This document shows, piece after piece, positions 1 to 12,700 of a DNA stretch of 64,000 nucleotides. The notes beneath the pieces are model-generated. The model searched no databases, was not told the origin of the DNA, and was given only the letters and a program-made list of their open reading frames with translations. Position numbers and translations under genes: made by a program. The number at the start of each line of letters is the position of its first letter. Position 1 is the first letter of the stretch. The DNA is from Basidiobolus meristosporus CBS 931.73 (taxonomy: Eukaryota > Basidiobolomycota > Basidiobolomycetes > Basidiobolales > Basidiobolaceae): positions 1 to 64,000 of the forward strand of contig MCFE01000022.1 in assembly GCA_002104905.1 (NCBI GenBank), in the 5' to 3' direction.

Positions 1-390
1 TAAAGGCTCTGATTGGCTGAAATCCTTGAAATGCTAATTGGCCAGATTTGCCTAGTAAATTTGGCCAGTGATCGCCCAGAAATTCATCGCAGTTCCCCCA
101 GTCTACTGGCTATTCCAGCCACAATTCAGCTACCGCAAACCAGTATAACTTAGCTCAGATATATTCAGATTCTCACTTCCCAGGCCTGGCTTTCCAGGAA
201 ACCTCTCTCAGACCTAGCTAACTAGGAAATATAGTACCAATCAGCTTCTCAACTCTTAGACCTGGCTTACCAGGAAGATATCTCTCAGACCTAGCTTTCT
301 AGGAATAACTTCAGATTAACTTGGCTTCTTTAGATACTTGTCATAAGTAAATAAAGATTTCACCACTTGGTGACTTTCCTCCCCCCTAAA
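1..390 (+). repeat. LTR-retroelement remnant with four hairpins
   Basis: No coding frame is visible. The 3' end (about 335-385: a run through AATAAAGATTTC to TGACTTTCCTCCC) resembles 25540-25585 on the same strand, which suggests a shared LTR terminal region. Four short imperfect repeats at 185-198, 213-226, 261-274 and 290-303 each form a 5-bp stem with a 4-nt loop. The element family was not identified. Confidence 0.45.
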
Positions 391-394
391 TTAG

Positions 395-730
395 TAAGTG
401 CCAAGAGACTGGATTATTGAAATCAACTGGGGTGTTGATAGGTGCATAAGATAATGAAAATTACATCATCAATCAGCTAATGTCTTGGCAATTGCTAAGT
501 GGTTAGGTATATCTCAGATGACTTATCACCTGGAAAGGCTTGGCAGATCAGTTGAAGATGGAATAACCATACAAAAACTGATCAGGTGTGTCAGTTAAAA
601 ATTGATTCTGAGATGGGACAAAATAGACTATAACTGGGATTAGTTATGTTTGGGTTAGGGAAAATCAGTTAGGGGACTAGATTTTCAAGTGGAGTAAAAT
701 TGGCTAAGTTTTAAATGTTGATGCACAGCA
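395..730 (-). repeat. Truncated LTR fragment, inverted relative to the solo LTR at 19892
   Basis: Read on the minus strand from 730, the sequence begins TGCTGTGCATCAACATTTAAAACTTAGCC. It follows the first ~350 bp of the solo LTR at 19892-20240 with clear but imperfect identity (roughly 80-85% by eye). The 3' half of the LTR is missing; homology stops near 395, where a different element starts. It is therefore a truncated relic of the same LTR family in the opposite orientation. Confidence 0.6.
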
Positions 731-3293
731 AGTTCTATGTAATTTAGTACAATACTACCTCAGAAACAAAGTTTCTGCCAAATCATTTACTTGGCAGATT
801 CAAACAAATAGTTGGCTTTTCTACTTTTTACCTTTAGCCATGTATACTTGGCACAATAAACATATTGCCATAATGATGACTTTCCTAACCCCTGACCAAT
901 TTGGAGTTCTTCCCTTCCCCCTAACCCATTGGTACTTGCCACTCCCCCTACCCTACCCTAAATTAGATATTTCTTGTAAAAGGGCCGCAGCAAGTCAACC
1001 CCCAAATTGGATATCAGATCTTAATGTACTTTGATCTCTAATAAGTCCAGCTGCCCTGATTGGGTTGGGGCTAAATCCGTTTTTAGCTCGATCCCTGAGA
1101 TTGATTGCTTGACGCAAGGTAACATATTATTAAACCGATGATTAATATGCGTATTAGAAGATTTGGGGGAAAGTCCTAATCAATATACCAATCCAAATGA
1201 AATGGGTGTAACAGATCCCAGTAATCTGGAATTTTAAGCAAATTTTTAACATTATCCCGAAATACCGTTATAGCAAGGGTATATAGCATTCGTAACAGTT
1301 TATTCAATTTTTGCCGGAAGAGCCTTGAATATCGCTTACAAATAGGCCAACTAGTGTCCTTGAATGCTATTCGGTGGTCAGTTGCCATAATATCACCCAA
1401 TAAGCACGTGGACCTGCTGGTGGAGGAAACCATAGTAGTATTATCACGGCAGTTATGGAAATTACCCTTGTTCTGGGTAAAAATCGAGAGCAGCAGCCTA
1501 TTTTAATATAAAGCTAGACCATTTTTTGGAGGCAGTCGTAACTGTCGGGTCCCAAAGATTAGCCCAACGTAGCATTCCGTACGTTTCCAGTAAGAAACAT
1601 AGTTAGTATTCTATTGGAAATGCAATCCAAGTCTATCGTTTGTAGGCATATTGTTAGTGCGAACCATCACCCTCGTAAGAAACCTTTGGGGCATTCAATA
1701 AATTTATAGATAGACCGTTTCTGGAAGCACGAAGATGCGTACAGCATCGCTCGTGTAGGAAGCATCTGAAGCGTTCCATTCGAAACGTGTGGCAAGCTCA
1801 TTATCTGAAGTTAATTAAGTAAGGCTACTATGCAATCAAAACGTTTTGCATCATTTTCCTCGTACAATAACAGTATCCTGAACATCCCGGCTGAGAACTT
1901 TGATAGAAGTGCCTAGCCTGGAGAATACGCATAGAACTTCAGTGCTCATGCAAGGTCTACAGTAGAATCTTCTTAACTGCCCTGTATTTGCGATCAGGGC
2001 TATCGAAATTGTTTTCGGCCGCTTTCGTAAACTGTGTCCCCCCACCATTTATGGGAAGGCACGTAGCAAAGGTAGTGATGGATCTGTTCATTGTTGAACT
2101 TCGAGTAAATAAGGTTCATGGCCCAGGCGCAGAAAGTCAGCGACATTCGGCATCACACCTAGGATTGGAATATCTGGACAGTCACTTCATGGCAAGCACC
2201 AATTGGTGTTTAGTTGGCAACACTTGGTTGTTGACGATCTGAAGCCTCACTTATCTCCCAACCATAAATCTACTTTTTATTTGTCCAATCACAGTTTGGC
2301 ATAATTGGGCTTCCGAAGTCAGGGAATCCAGATTGCTGGAACCCTTTATCACCCCGAAAAGCATGCTGCTGTATTTGTAGTAGACAGCGCAGTCATGCTA
2401 CCTCGCACCATCCAAAACAGAGTGTACAGCTTGTGCTCAGCAATACCACTTCACAATAGAATATGTCTTCAGTGGCATGGGAAAGCTGCCACAGTTGGCA
2501 TCCTTCAGCTATTTGCTATTGGTTGGTTAGTTGTTCGAGCAGACACTGACGCAAAGTAGCTGAGCTCGAGCGCTATTCGAAAGCCCAAGATGCAAAAGGA
2601 TATCAGATATAGTTCTTTACGGCGTGCTGAAGAATGCCAACTGAGATGCTTTTAAGCTACGTATGTATGCTAACTATAAATCAACCCCAAACAACTATAC
2701 AAACAGAGTATCTGCTTACTAAGCGCACAACACACTGTCCAGCAGATCTTCATATTTTGCAGCATGGTTAGTACCCATCACTCTATATGGGCTTTATATC
2801 ATTTTCTTGGTTCCTAACTGATTTTCCCACTAGCCTACCTAACCTAATCACATATTTTTAAATCAATTAGAAGTTGTCCCAGAGGCTACTGGCTTCTTAA
2901 TTTTGGATATAACCTATTACTAATTGAATATATTGATTTTGGAAAATATGATTTACTTCGCAATGACCGCCTACTTAATGTGGTCGACTGTTTCCATATC
3001 TAGTTCAATTTGCTTCTACCCACATTACCGAATCCATCACCATTTCATGTACAGGATGCCGAGATGGTGCGGTCGCAAGCACAGGGCATAGGCTCCGAGA
3101 ATGACACGGTAACCGGTACAAGGCGTAGACTCCGGACGGCTTATCACGCTAAATATGTGTAAATATATATACTGATTTGAATTGTAACCTTCCAATGGAA
3201 CGCGCCATATTGGGACTGAGCAAAGGCTCACAAAATTAAACCAGCCACGAAGTGCCGAGCGTATGCATCCATAATAAATTTATACCTCAAATC
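731..3293. other. Gene-poor stretch, nothing recognised
   Basis: Open frames here are short, mostly lack a plausible ATG context, and show no recognisable domain. The region 760-1010 is pyrimidine-rich and may be further LTR debris. No tRNA or rRNA gene was seen. Confidence 0.5.
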
Positions 3294-3389
3294 AGGCGAA
3301 GCTCTTCTTGATGGCCAATATCCATAGGCGAAGCTCTTCTTGATGGCCAATATCCATAGGCGAAGCTCTTCTTGATAGCCAATATCCAT
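3294..3389. repeat. 32-bp tandem repeat, 3 copies
   Basis: The unit beginning AGGCGAAGCTCTTCTTGATG repeats at 3294, 3326 and 3358. Copies 1 and 2 are identical and copy 3 has one substitution. A fourth copy begins (AGGCGAA) and then diverges. It lies about 350 bp upstream of the TATA box of the giant surface-protein gene. Confidence 0.9.
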
Positions 3390-3704
3390 AGGCGAATTGC
3401 TCGGCCAACTACCTGAATTACAATACGATGGATGAAGGAAATTCGCGGTTAGGGCAAACTAATCACCCACAATAAAGGTATATCTTGGGGTGTTGGTTAC
3501 CACAATTGCTTGTGTAGCTACCCCGGTGTTGGCTACAGGATTTTGTGGAAAATGAGTTTGCATTGAATTGCCCATAGATAGCGTGAAAGTTTTACCCTCA
3601 AATCCTCCAAACCGAGGCTGTTGGGAAGCTCTAACAAAAAACCATCTCCCGCTGGAATTGCACGAGGTACAAAATGGAAAGTTCTTCATACCACGTGAAG
3701 GGAG

Positions 3705-3711
3705 TATATAT
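3705..3711 (+). promoter_or_regulatory. TATA box of giant CBM repeat gene
   Basis: TATATAT lies 45-51 nt upstream of the ATG at 3756. This is the same spacing range seen for the TATA boxes of the two acidic surface-protein genes and the Gly/Arg/Tyr repeat gene. Confidence 0.6.
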
Positions 3712-3755
3712 GGGCCTCAATAAGCTACATCATATACCGAGCTTATGTTGAGAAA

Positions 3756-6700
3756 ATGTTGCTCAATGTATTATTCATACTACTTTTAATAGCAAATCAG
3801 CTTGGCTTTACCTATCCCGCTCAAGTTACCCCCACCGTCAGTACTCTTGAAGTTGGTAGTATAATCAATAGTGATTATTTTACTAAACAAAACTCCCTTC
3901 GGCCAGTTGCCACATTAGCTGGAAGCTGTAATAGCAACAAGGTGACATGCCACTCAGAGGATGAAGTCAAGAAGTGTATACACGGAAAGTGGGTTATTGA
4001 AAAATGTCCATTTAAAAATGGCCAATACAAATGCTACGATTCGGATGGAGAAAAAGCGTACTGCAATTTACAATGGGCTGTCAAACACTACAGCACAGGA
4101 AAAACGACCGCGACAGTTACCGAAACTATTTTCAGCACGAAAAAAAGTGTCCGCACATACACAAAGTCCTGCAACGCAGGTGTATTTCAAAGTCAGTGTT
4201 TCAATAATAACCATGGCTTTATAGAGTGTGAAAACGGCATCGTGGTATATATCGCGTGCGATGCAGGGTGGTCGTGCACAACCGAAGGCGGAATCGGCTG
4301 TATGAACAATGTACCTCTGCCTAGTATCACCGGAGGCTCGGGTCCCTGCCAGCCTTATTCAATGAGCTGTGATTCAACGAATCCCAACATCTACACCTAC
4401 TGTGTCGATGGTGAAATGGTGGATTTTAATTGTCCGCGTGGACAGTTATGTGACCCTTTCTCTGTCACATCGAACTGCACAGCGCCACAGACGGCTTCGT
4501 CTTCGATTTCTTATCAACCGCTGGTATACACCACAACCCAAGAAACGAAGGTGGCTGTCTCCACAAAAGAGGTCAAGGTGACAAAGATCAATGAATGTTC
4601 AACAAACATAGAATGTGTCGATCCATTTCTTACAGGAGAACAACGAAAGTGCGTCAATGGCAGATTTGAAACAACTTGGTGTGCACACGGTGCAGTTTGT
4701 ATGGATTACTATGGATGGAATTACGACTGGAATATTCGCCAATGGGAAAGTGTCATCAAAACCGTTCAATGCCAATTATTCGTGGAAAGCAATGAAATTC
4801 CTAGTCCGAAACAAATATCGGCCACCTCTACAAGTAAATCCAGCAACTGTATCAGTGAATGCATAAACGGAATGATGAAGATATGTTACAATGGTGTAAC
4901 AACCATGAATGAGTGTGGTCATGGATATACCTGTCAAATGCAGGGAACTCAACCTATATGCGTTCCTCCACAGCCTTCACCGGTCATGCCAAATACAAAG
5001 GTAATTATTTCATCAACTTGCTTTAGTATACATCGATGTTAACATTGCATCCGATACAGAGAACGGAGAAGCCTCATCCCAGTGGCCATCACCACTCAGA
5101 GTCCAATAATTCCAGTCAGCATGACAGGAGTGATTCGAATGAAATAAGGAAGTCGATAGCTCCACAAACACCATCAACATTCATATCAGTAACCAGCTCT
5201 AGATCCAAACCAACAAAGGCACAAAAGAGTAAGTCCACTGATATCGTGTGCATTCCTGGCTGCGAAGATGAAAACGTGCCTCCATCGATCATTAAATGTG
5301 AAAATGGAATCCAGAAAAAATCAGCTTGCGGAGACGGATTCGTGTGTGCGATAGTAAATGGAGTACCATCCTGTAAGCAATTAAAACCGACACAATCACC
5401 ACCTCCACCATCACCAGCAGAATCCCTAAATAGGAAGACAAGCAAAGAACAACGCAGCCAAGCAGAAAAGCCTCATCAAAGTATAATGCCTAAAGTCAAA
5501 TGTGCTCCAGGCTGCGAAGCTGAAGGCGTATCTCCAGTGATAATTAAATGTAAAGATGGAAAACAGCAGAAATCCTCTTGCCAGGACGGATACATGTGCG
5601 CAATGGTGAATGGAATACCATCTTGTGAGCTTCCTATACCAACATTTTTTCCACCTCAACCATCCGGAACTTCAAGTGAGAAATCTAAAGAAACTGCAAA
5701 AATTACATCCAGTACACATCACGAGAAGTCTAAGCAATCTGTGAAGCCGAATTCCAGCAAGCCCCATGAAAGTTCTACAACAACCGAGAAGAACACTTCC
5801 AACGCACACCCTAAAACGTCACACAAAACTGATGAACATACTTCCGGTACGAATCATGAAAGGTCAAAGAAACTTGTGAAGCCTACGACCAGCGAGCGTC
5901 ATGAGAAGTCTACAGTAAGTGAGAAGCATACTTCCAGCGCGCATTATGAAATGCCACAGGGAGCTGAGAACCATACTTCAAGAGCGTATCAGGAGAAGTC
6001 AAGGAAACCTTTTAAGCTTGCATCAAGTGAGCTCTATAAAAAGTCTACAGCAACTGAGAAGCACACTTCTATCGCACATCATGAGAAGTCACGGGTAACC
6101 GCTAAGCATACTTCCAGTACTCATCATGAAAAGCCAAAGGAACCTATGAAGCCTACTCCAAGTGAAGCTCAGGAAAGGTCTACAGCAACTGAGAAGCACA
6201 CTCCCAGCGTACTTCATGTGGAGTCATTGGATACTGAGATGTACACTTCCAGTACACATCGTCAGAAGTCAAAGAAGCCTGTGAAGCCTGCGTCCAGCGA
6301 GCCTCATGAGAATTCAACAGCAAACAAGAAGCGTACTTCCAGTGCACATCATGAGAAGCCAAAGGAACAGGTACAGCCTACCTCCAGTAAAGCTCAGGAA
6401 AGGTTCACAGCAACTGAGAAGCACACTTCCAGCGCACTTGATAGGAAGTCATTGGATACTGAAATGCATACTACCAGTAAACATCGTGAGAAGTCAAAGA
6501 AGCTGGTGAAGTCTACTACAAGCGAAGCTCGGGAAAGGTCTACAGTAACTGAAAAACGCACTTATAGCGTACATCATGAGAAGTCACAGGGAACCGCGAG
6601 TCATACTTCCAGTACACAGCACCCTAAATCAAAGGAACAGGTGGAGCCTACTTTTAGCAAAGCTCAAGAAAAGTCCACAACAACTAAGAAACTCAGTCCA

Positions 6701-9700
6701 AGTGCACTTCATGAAAAGTCATTGGATACTGAGATGCATACTTCCAGTACACATCGTGAGATGTCAAAGGAACCTATAAAGCATACGTCCAGAGAGCCTC
6801 GTGAGAATTCAACAGCAATCAACAAGCGTACTTCCAGTACATCTGGTCAGAAATCACAGGCAACTGAAAGACGTAGTTCCAGCACAAATTATGAGAAGTC
6901 AAAGGAACCTGTGAAGCCTGATTCTAGCGAAGCTCAGGAAAAGTCCAAAGCAGCAGAGAAGCACACTTTTAGTGCACTTCATAGGAAGTCATTGAATACT
7001 GAGATGTATACTTCTAGCACACATAATGAGAAGTCCAAGGAGCCTGTGAGGCCTACTTCAAGCGAAGCTCAGGAAAAGTCGACAGCAAGTGAGAAGCACA
7101 CTTCCAGGGCACATCATGAGAGGTCATTGGATACTGAGATGCATACTTCCAGTACACATCGTGAGAAGTCAAAGGTACCTGTAAAGCCTACGTCCAGCGA
7201 GCCTCATGAGAATTCAACAGCAAACAACAAGCGTACTTCCAGTACAACCCATCCGAAGTCACAGGGAATTAAGAGACGCACTTCCAGCACACATTATGAG
7301 GAGTCAAAGGAACCTGTGAAGCCTACTTCAAGCGAAGCTCAGGAAGGTTTGACAGCAAGTGAGAAGCACACTTCCAGCGCACATCACGAGAAGTCAAAGG
7401 AACCTGTAAAGCATACGTCCAGCGAGCCTCATGTGAATTCATCAGCAAACAACAAGCGTACTTCCAGTACATCTCATCAGAAGTCACAGGGAACTAAGAG
7501 ACGTACTTCCAGCACACATTATGAGAAGTCAAAAGAACCTGTGAATCCTACTACAAGCGAAGTCCAAGAAAAGCCCACAACTACTGAGAACCACATTTCC
7601 ACCATACTTCATGAGAAGTCGCAGGAAACTAAGATGCATACTTCCAGTACACATCGTGAGAAGTCAAAGAAGACCTGTGAATCCTACTACAAGCGACGCT
7701 CATCAAAAATCGACAGCAACTGAGAAACACACCCCTATCGCACATCGTGAGAAGTCACCAGAAACCGCGAAGCATACTTCCAGCATACATCGTAAGGAGT
7801 CAAGGGAACCTGTGAAGCCTACTTCAAGCGAAGCTCAGGAGAAGTCGACAGCAAGTGAGAAGCACGCTTCCAGTGTACATCACAAGAAGTCAAAGGAATC
7901 TGCAAAGTCCACTTCAAGCGGCCTCATGAGAATTCATCAGCAACAACAAGCGTGCTTCCAGTACATCTCGTCAGAAGTCGCAGGGAACTAAGAGACGTAC
8001 TTCCAGTACACATTATGTGAAGTCAAAGAACCCGTGAAGCCTACTTCAAGCGAAGCTCAGGAGAAGTCGACAGCAAGTGAGAAACACACCTCTATCGCAC
8101 ATCGTGACAAGTCACAGGAACCCGCGAAGCATACTTCCAGCACACATCATGAGGAGTCGAAGGAACCTGTGAAGCCTACTTCAAGCGAAGCTCAGGAAAA
8201 GTCGACAACAAGTGAGAAGTATACTTCCAGCGCACATCACAGGAAGTCAAAGGAACCTGCAAAGCCCACTTCAAGCAAGCCTCATGTGAATTCATCAGCA
8301 AACAACAAGCGTGCTTCCGGTCCATCTCGTCAGAAGTCACAGAGAACTGAGAGACATACTTCCAGCACACATTATGAGAAGTCAAAGAAACCCGTGAAGC
8401 CTACTTCAAGCGAAGCTCAGGAGAAGTCGACAGCAAGTGAGAAGCACACTTCCAGCGCACATCACGAGAGATCATTGGATACTGAGATGCATACATCCAG
8501 TACACATCGTGAGAAGTCAAAAGCTCCTTTAAAGCATACGCCCAGCGAGCCTCATGAGAATTCAACCGCAAATATCCAGCGTGCTTCCAGTACATCTCGT
8601 CAGAGGTCACAGGGAACTAAGAGACGTACTTCCAACACACATAATGAGAAGTCAAAGGAATCTGTGAAGCCTGTTTCAAGCGAGCTCCATGAAAAGTCTA
8701 CAGCCACTGAGAAGCTCACTTCTGGCGCACATCAAGAGAAGTCGCGGGTAACCGCGAAGCATACTTCCAGTACACATTATGAGAAGTCAAAGGAACCTGT
8801 GAATCCTACTACAAGCGAAGTCCAAGAAAAGCCCACAGCTACTGAGAACCACATTTCCACCATACTTCGTGAGAAGTCGCAGGAAACTAAGATGCATACT
8901 TCCAGTACACATCGTGAGAAGTCAAAGGAGCCTGTGAAGCCTATGTCCAGCGAGCATCATCGAGAATTCAACAGTAAACAAGAAGCGTACTTCCAACACA
9001 TATCATGGTAAGTCACAGGGATCTGAGAAACGTACCTCTATCACATACCATGAGAAGTCAAAAGAACCTATGAATCCTGCTTCAAGTGAAGCTCAGGAAA
9101 GGTCTGCAGCAACTAAGAAGCACGCTTCCGGCACACCACATGAAAAGTCATTGGAAACTGAGATGCATACTTCCAGCACACATCATGAGAAGTCAAAGAA
9201 GACTTTGAAGCCTACTTCAAGCGACGCTCATCAAAAATCGACAGCAACTGAGAAACACACCCCTATCGCACATCGTGAGAAGTCACCAGAAACCGCGAAG
9301 CATACTTCCAGCATACATCGTAAGGAGTCAAGGGAACCTGTGAAGCCTACTTCAAGCGAAGCTCAGGAAAAGTCGACAGCAAGTGAGAAGCACACTACCA
9401 GCGCACATCACGAGAAGTCACCGGAAACTAAGAAACGTACCTTCAGCACACATCATGAGAAGTCAAAGGAACCTGTGAATCCTACTACAAGCGAAGTCCA
9501 AGAAAAGCCCACAGCTACTGAGAACCACATTTCCACCATACTTCGTGAGAAGTCGCAGGAAACTAAGATGCATACTTCCAGTACACATCGTGAGAAGTCA
9601 AAGGAGCCTGTGAAGCCTATGTCCAGCGAGCATCATGAGAATTCAACATTAAACAACAAGCGTACTTTCAATACATATCATGGCAAGTCACAGGGAACTG

Positions 9701-12700
9701 AGAAACGTACCTCTAGCACATACCATGAGAAGTTGAAGGAACCTGTGAAGCCTACTTCCGGTGAAGTTCATGAAAAGTCTACAGCAACTGAGAAAAATAT
9801 TTCTAGCGTATATCATGAGAAGTCACGGGAAACCGCGAAGTATACTTTCAGTACACATTATGAGAAGTCAAAGGAACCTGTGAAGCCGACTTCCAGTGAA
9901 ATTCGGGAAAGGTCTGCAGCAACTGAGAAACACACTTCCAGCGTACTTCATGAGAAGTCGCAGGGCACTGAGAAACGTACTTCCAGCGAGCCTCAGGAGA
10001 AACCTATAGCAACTGAGAAGCATACTTCCAGTTTACATCATAAGAAGGCAAAAGAGCCTGCACAGCCTACATCCAGCGAGCTTCATAAGAGGTCTACGAT
10101 AACTGAGAAACATATTTCTGGCGCACACCATGCGAAGTCGCAGGAAACTGGGCCTGTAAAGCATACTTCCAGCGAACCTGATGAAATTTCTACAGCCACA
10201 GAGAAGCTTAATTCCAGCGTGCCCAATCGCACCGACTCTAAGCAAACCGAGAAATCTCACCCCAGCAAACCTCAGCTCCCTGAATCCCGGAAGGCGGTCA
10301 AGGTTCACTCCAGCATGCATCATAGCTCAGAGTCGAAGGAAACAGAGAACCCCAACTTCAGCCAACATCACCACCCTGAGTCCAAGGAGACTAATATATC
10401 GCATTCAAGCGGGCTTCAGCGCACTGACTCCCAGGAAACTAAAAAGCCTCACACAAGCGATCCTTATCACCCTGAGACCAAGGAGACTAAGAAGCCTCAT
10501 TCCAGCGATCACCATTACCCTGACTCTGAAAAGAGTACGTCAGCCAGTGATCATAAGAAATCAAAGGAAACAAAGAAGCCAGAACGCAGTAAGCAACATA
10601 AGAAGTCACTGAAGACTGAAAAGTCGAAGGAAACTCAGAAACATATCTTCAGTACCTATGAAGAGAAGTCGAAAGATCCTGCGAAGACTACTTTTAGGGA
10701 ACATCATGAAAAGCCTACAGCAACTGAGAAGTCTCATTCTAGCAAGTACTACGAAAGATCCCATGGCGCTGTAAAGCATACCTCCAGCAACCAGCATCAT
10801 AAATCGAAGACGACTGAGCAGCCTTATTCCAGTGAGCAGTATCACCCCAATAACAAAGAATCTGAGATGCTTCGTTCCAGCATACGTCATTACTTAGAGT
10901 CCAAGAAGGATGAGAAGCCTCACCCGAGCGACACCAACGAGACACAGAAGCCTCATTCCAGCGAGTACCGTCGCACTGGCACCAAGGAAACCGAGAAGAT
11001 TCAATCCAGCAAGTCTCACCTCCTTGAGTCCAAGAAAGCTGAGACACTTCACTCTAGCGTACATCACTACACTGACTCTAAGGATACTAAGAAGCCGCAT
11101 TCTAGCCAACATCACCACCCTGAGTCAAAGAAAACCAAGAAGCTTTATTCTAGCGAGCATCATGGCATTGACTCTAAGCAAACCGAAAAGGCACACTCCA
11201 GCGATCATTACCACTCCAAGTATAAGGAGACTAATAAGCCTCATTCACGCGAGCATCATCGTACTGGCTCCAAGCAAACTAATAAGCCTCACCCCAGCGA
11301 GCATCACTACCCTAAGACCAAAGAAGCTGAGAAGTCTCATTCCAGTGGCCATCATCACGCTGGCTCTAGGGTGACTTCGAAGTCTGATTCCATCGAGCAT
11401 CACCGCTCAGGATCCAAAAAGACTGAGAAGCCTCACTCCAGCGAGCATCATCGCACAGATTCCCGCAACGAACGTCATAAGAAATCCAAGGAATCTGAGA
11501 CGACTCATTCCAGCAAGAATCATCGCACTGACTCAAAGGGTACTTACAAACCTCATTCAATTGAGCATCATCGTACTGACTCCAAGGAAACAGGGAAGCC
11601 TCACTCAAGTGAGCATCACTCTGAGTCAAAGAAGGCTGAGAAACCTAATACTAGCGAGCATCATGGCTCTGAGTCGAAGGAGGCTGAAAAGGCTCACTCA
11701 AGTGAGTGCCGTCGCAGTGATTCTGAGGAGACTAAGAAGCCTCATACTAGTGAGTCCCATCACTCCGAGTATAAGGAAACGGGGAAGTCTCGCTCAAGTG
11801 AACACCATCACACTTTGTCTGAAAAAACCGAGATGCCTCACCCAAGTCATTATCACCGCACATCGTCTAAGGAGACGAAGAAGCCTCACTCTAGCAAGCA
11901 TCATCACAGTGAGTCTAAAGAAACCGAGAAGTCTCATTCAAGCACGCATCATAGCACAGAGTCTAAGGAAAGTTATAAGCCTCACTCAAACGAGCATCAC
12001 CGCTCTGCGTCTAACAAGACCGAGAAACCTCATACTAGCGAGCACCATGGTGCTAATTCTAAGGAAACAGGCAGGGTTACTGAACCCGTAGTCACCAATA
12101 AGCACTCTGTTACTATAGAGGCTTCGAAGGAAGTAACAATTCGGCGTGATACTTCAATGGAGGTTACCATTACCGGACCGACAGTTACAGTCACTGAGCC
12201 AACAATAACTTACAAACATTCCGTGACTGTCAAACCATCCGACGTGGTGACCATCCAACCCGAGACTTCAGTTGATGTAACAATCACTGAGCCAACGGTA
12301 ACTGTTACTGAACCTACTGTGACATATAAGCAATCCGATACTAAGGAGGATTCGAAAGAAGTAACAGTTCACCATGATACTTCAATGGAAGTTACCATTG
12401 CCGGACCAACAGTTACCATCACTGAGCCAACATTAACTTACAAACATTCCGTGACTGTTGGACCATCTGACGTGGTGACCATTCAACCCGAGACTTCAGT
12501 TGATGTAACAATCACTGAGCCAACGGTAACTGTTACTGAACCTACTGTGACGTATAAGCAATCCGATACTAAGGAGGATTCGAAAGAAGTAACAGTTCAC
12601 CATGATACTTCAATGGAAGTTACCATTGCCGGACCAACAGTTACCATCACTGAGCCAACAATAACTTACAAACATTCCGTGACTGTTAGACCATCTGACG

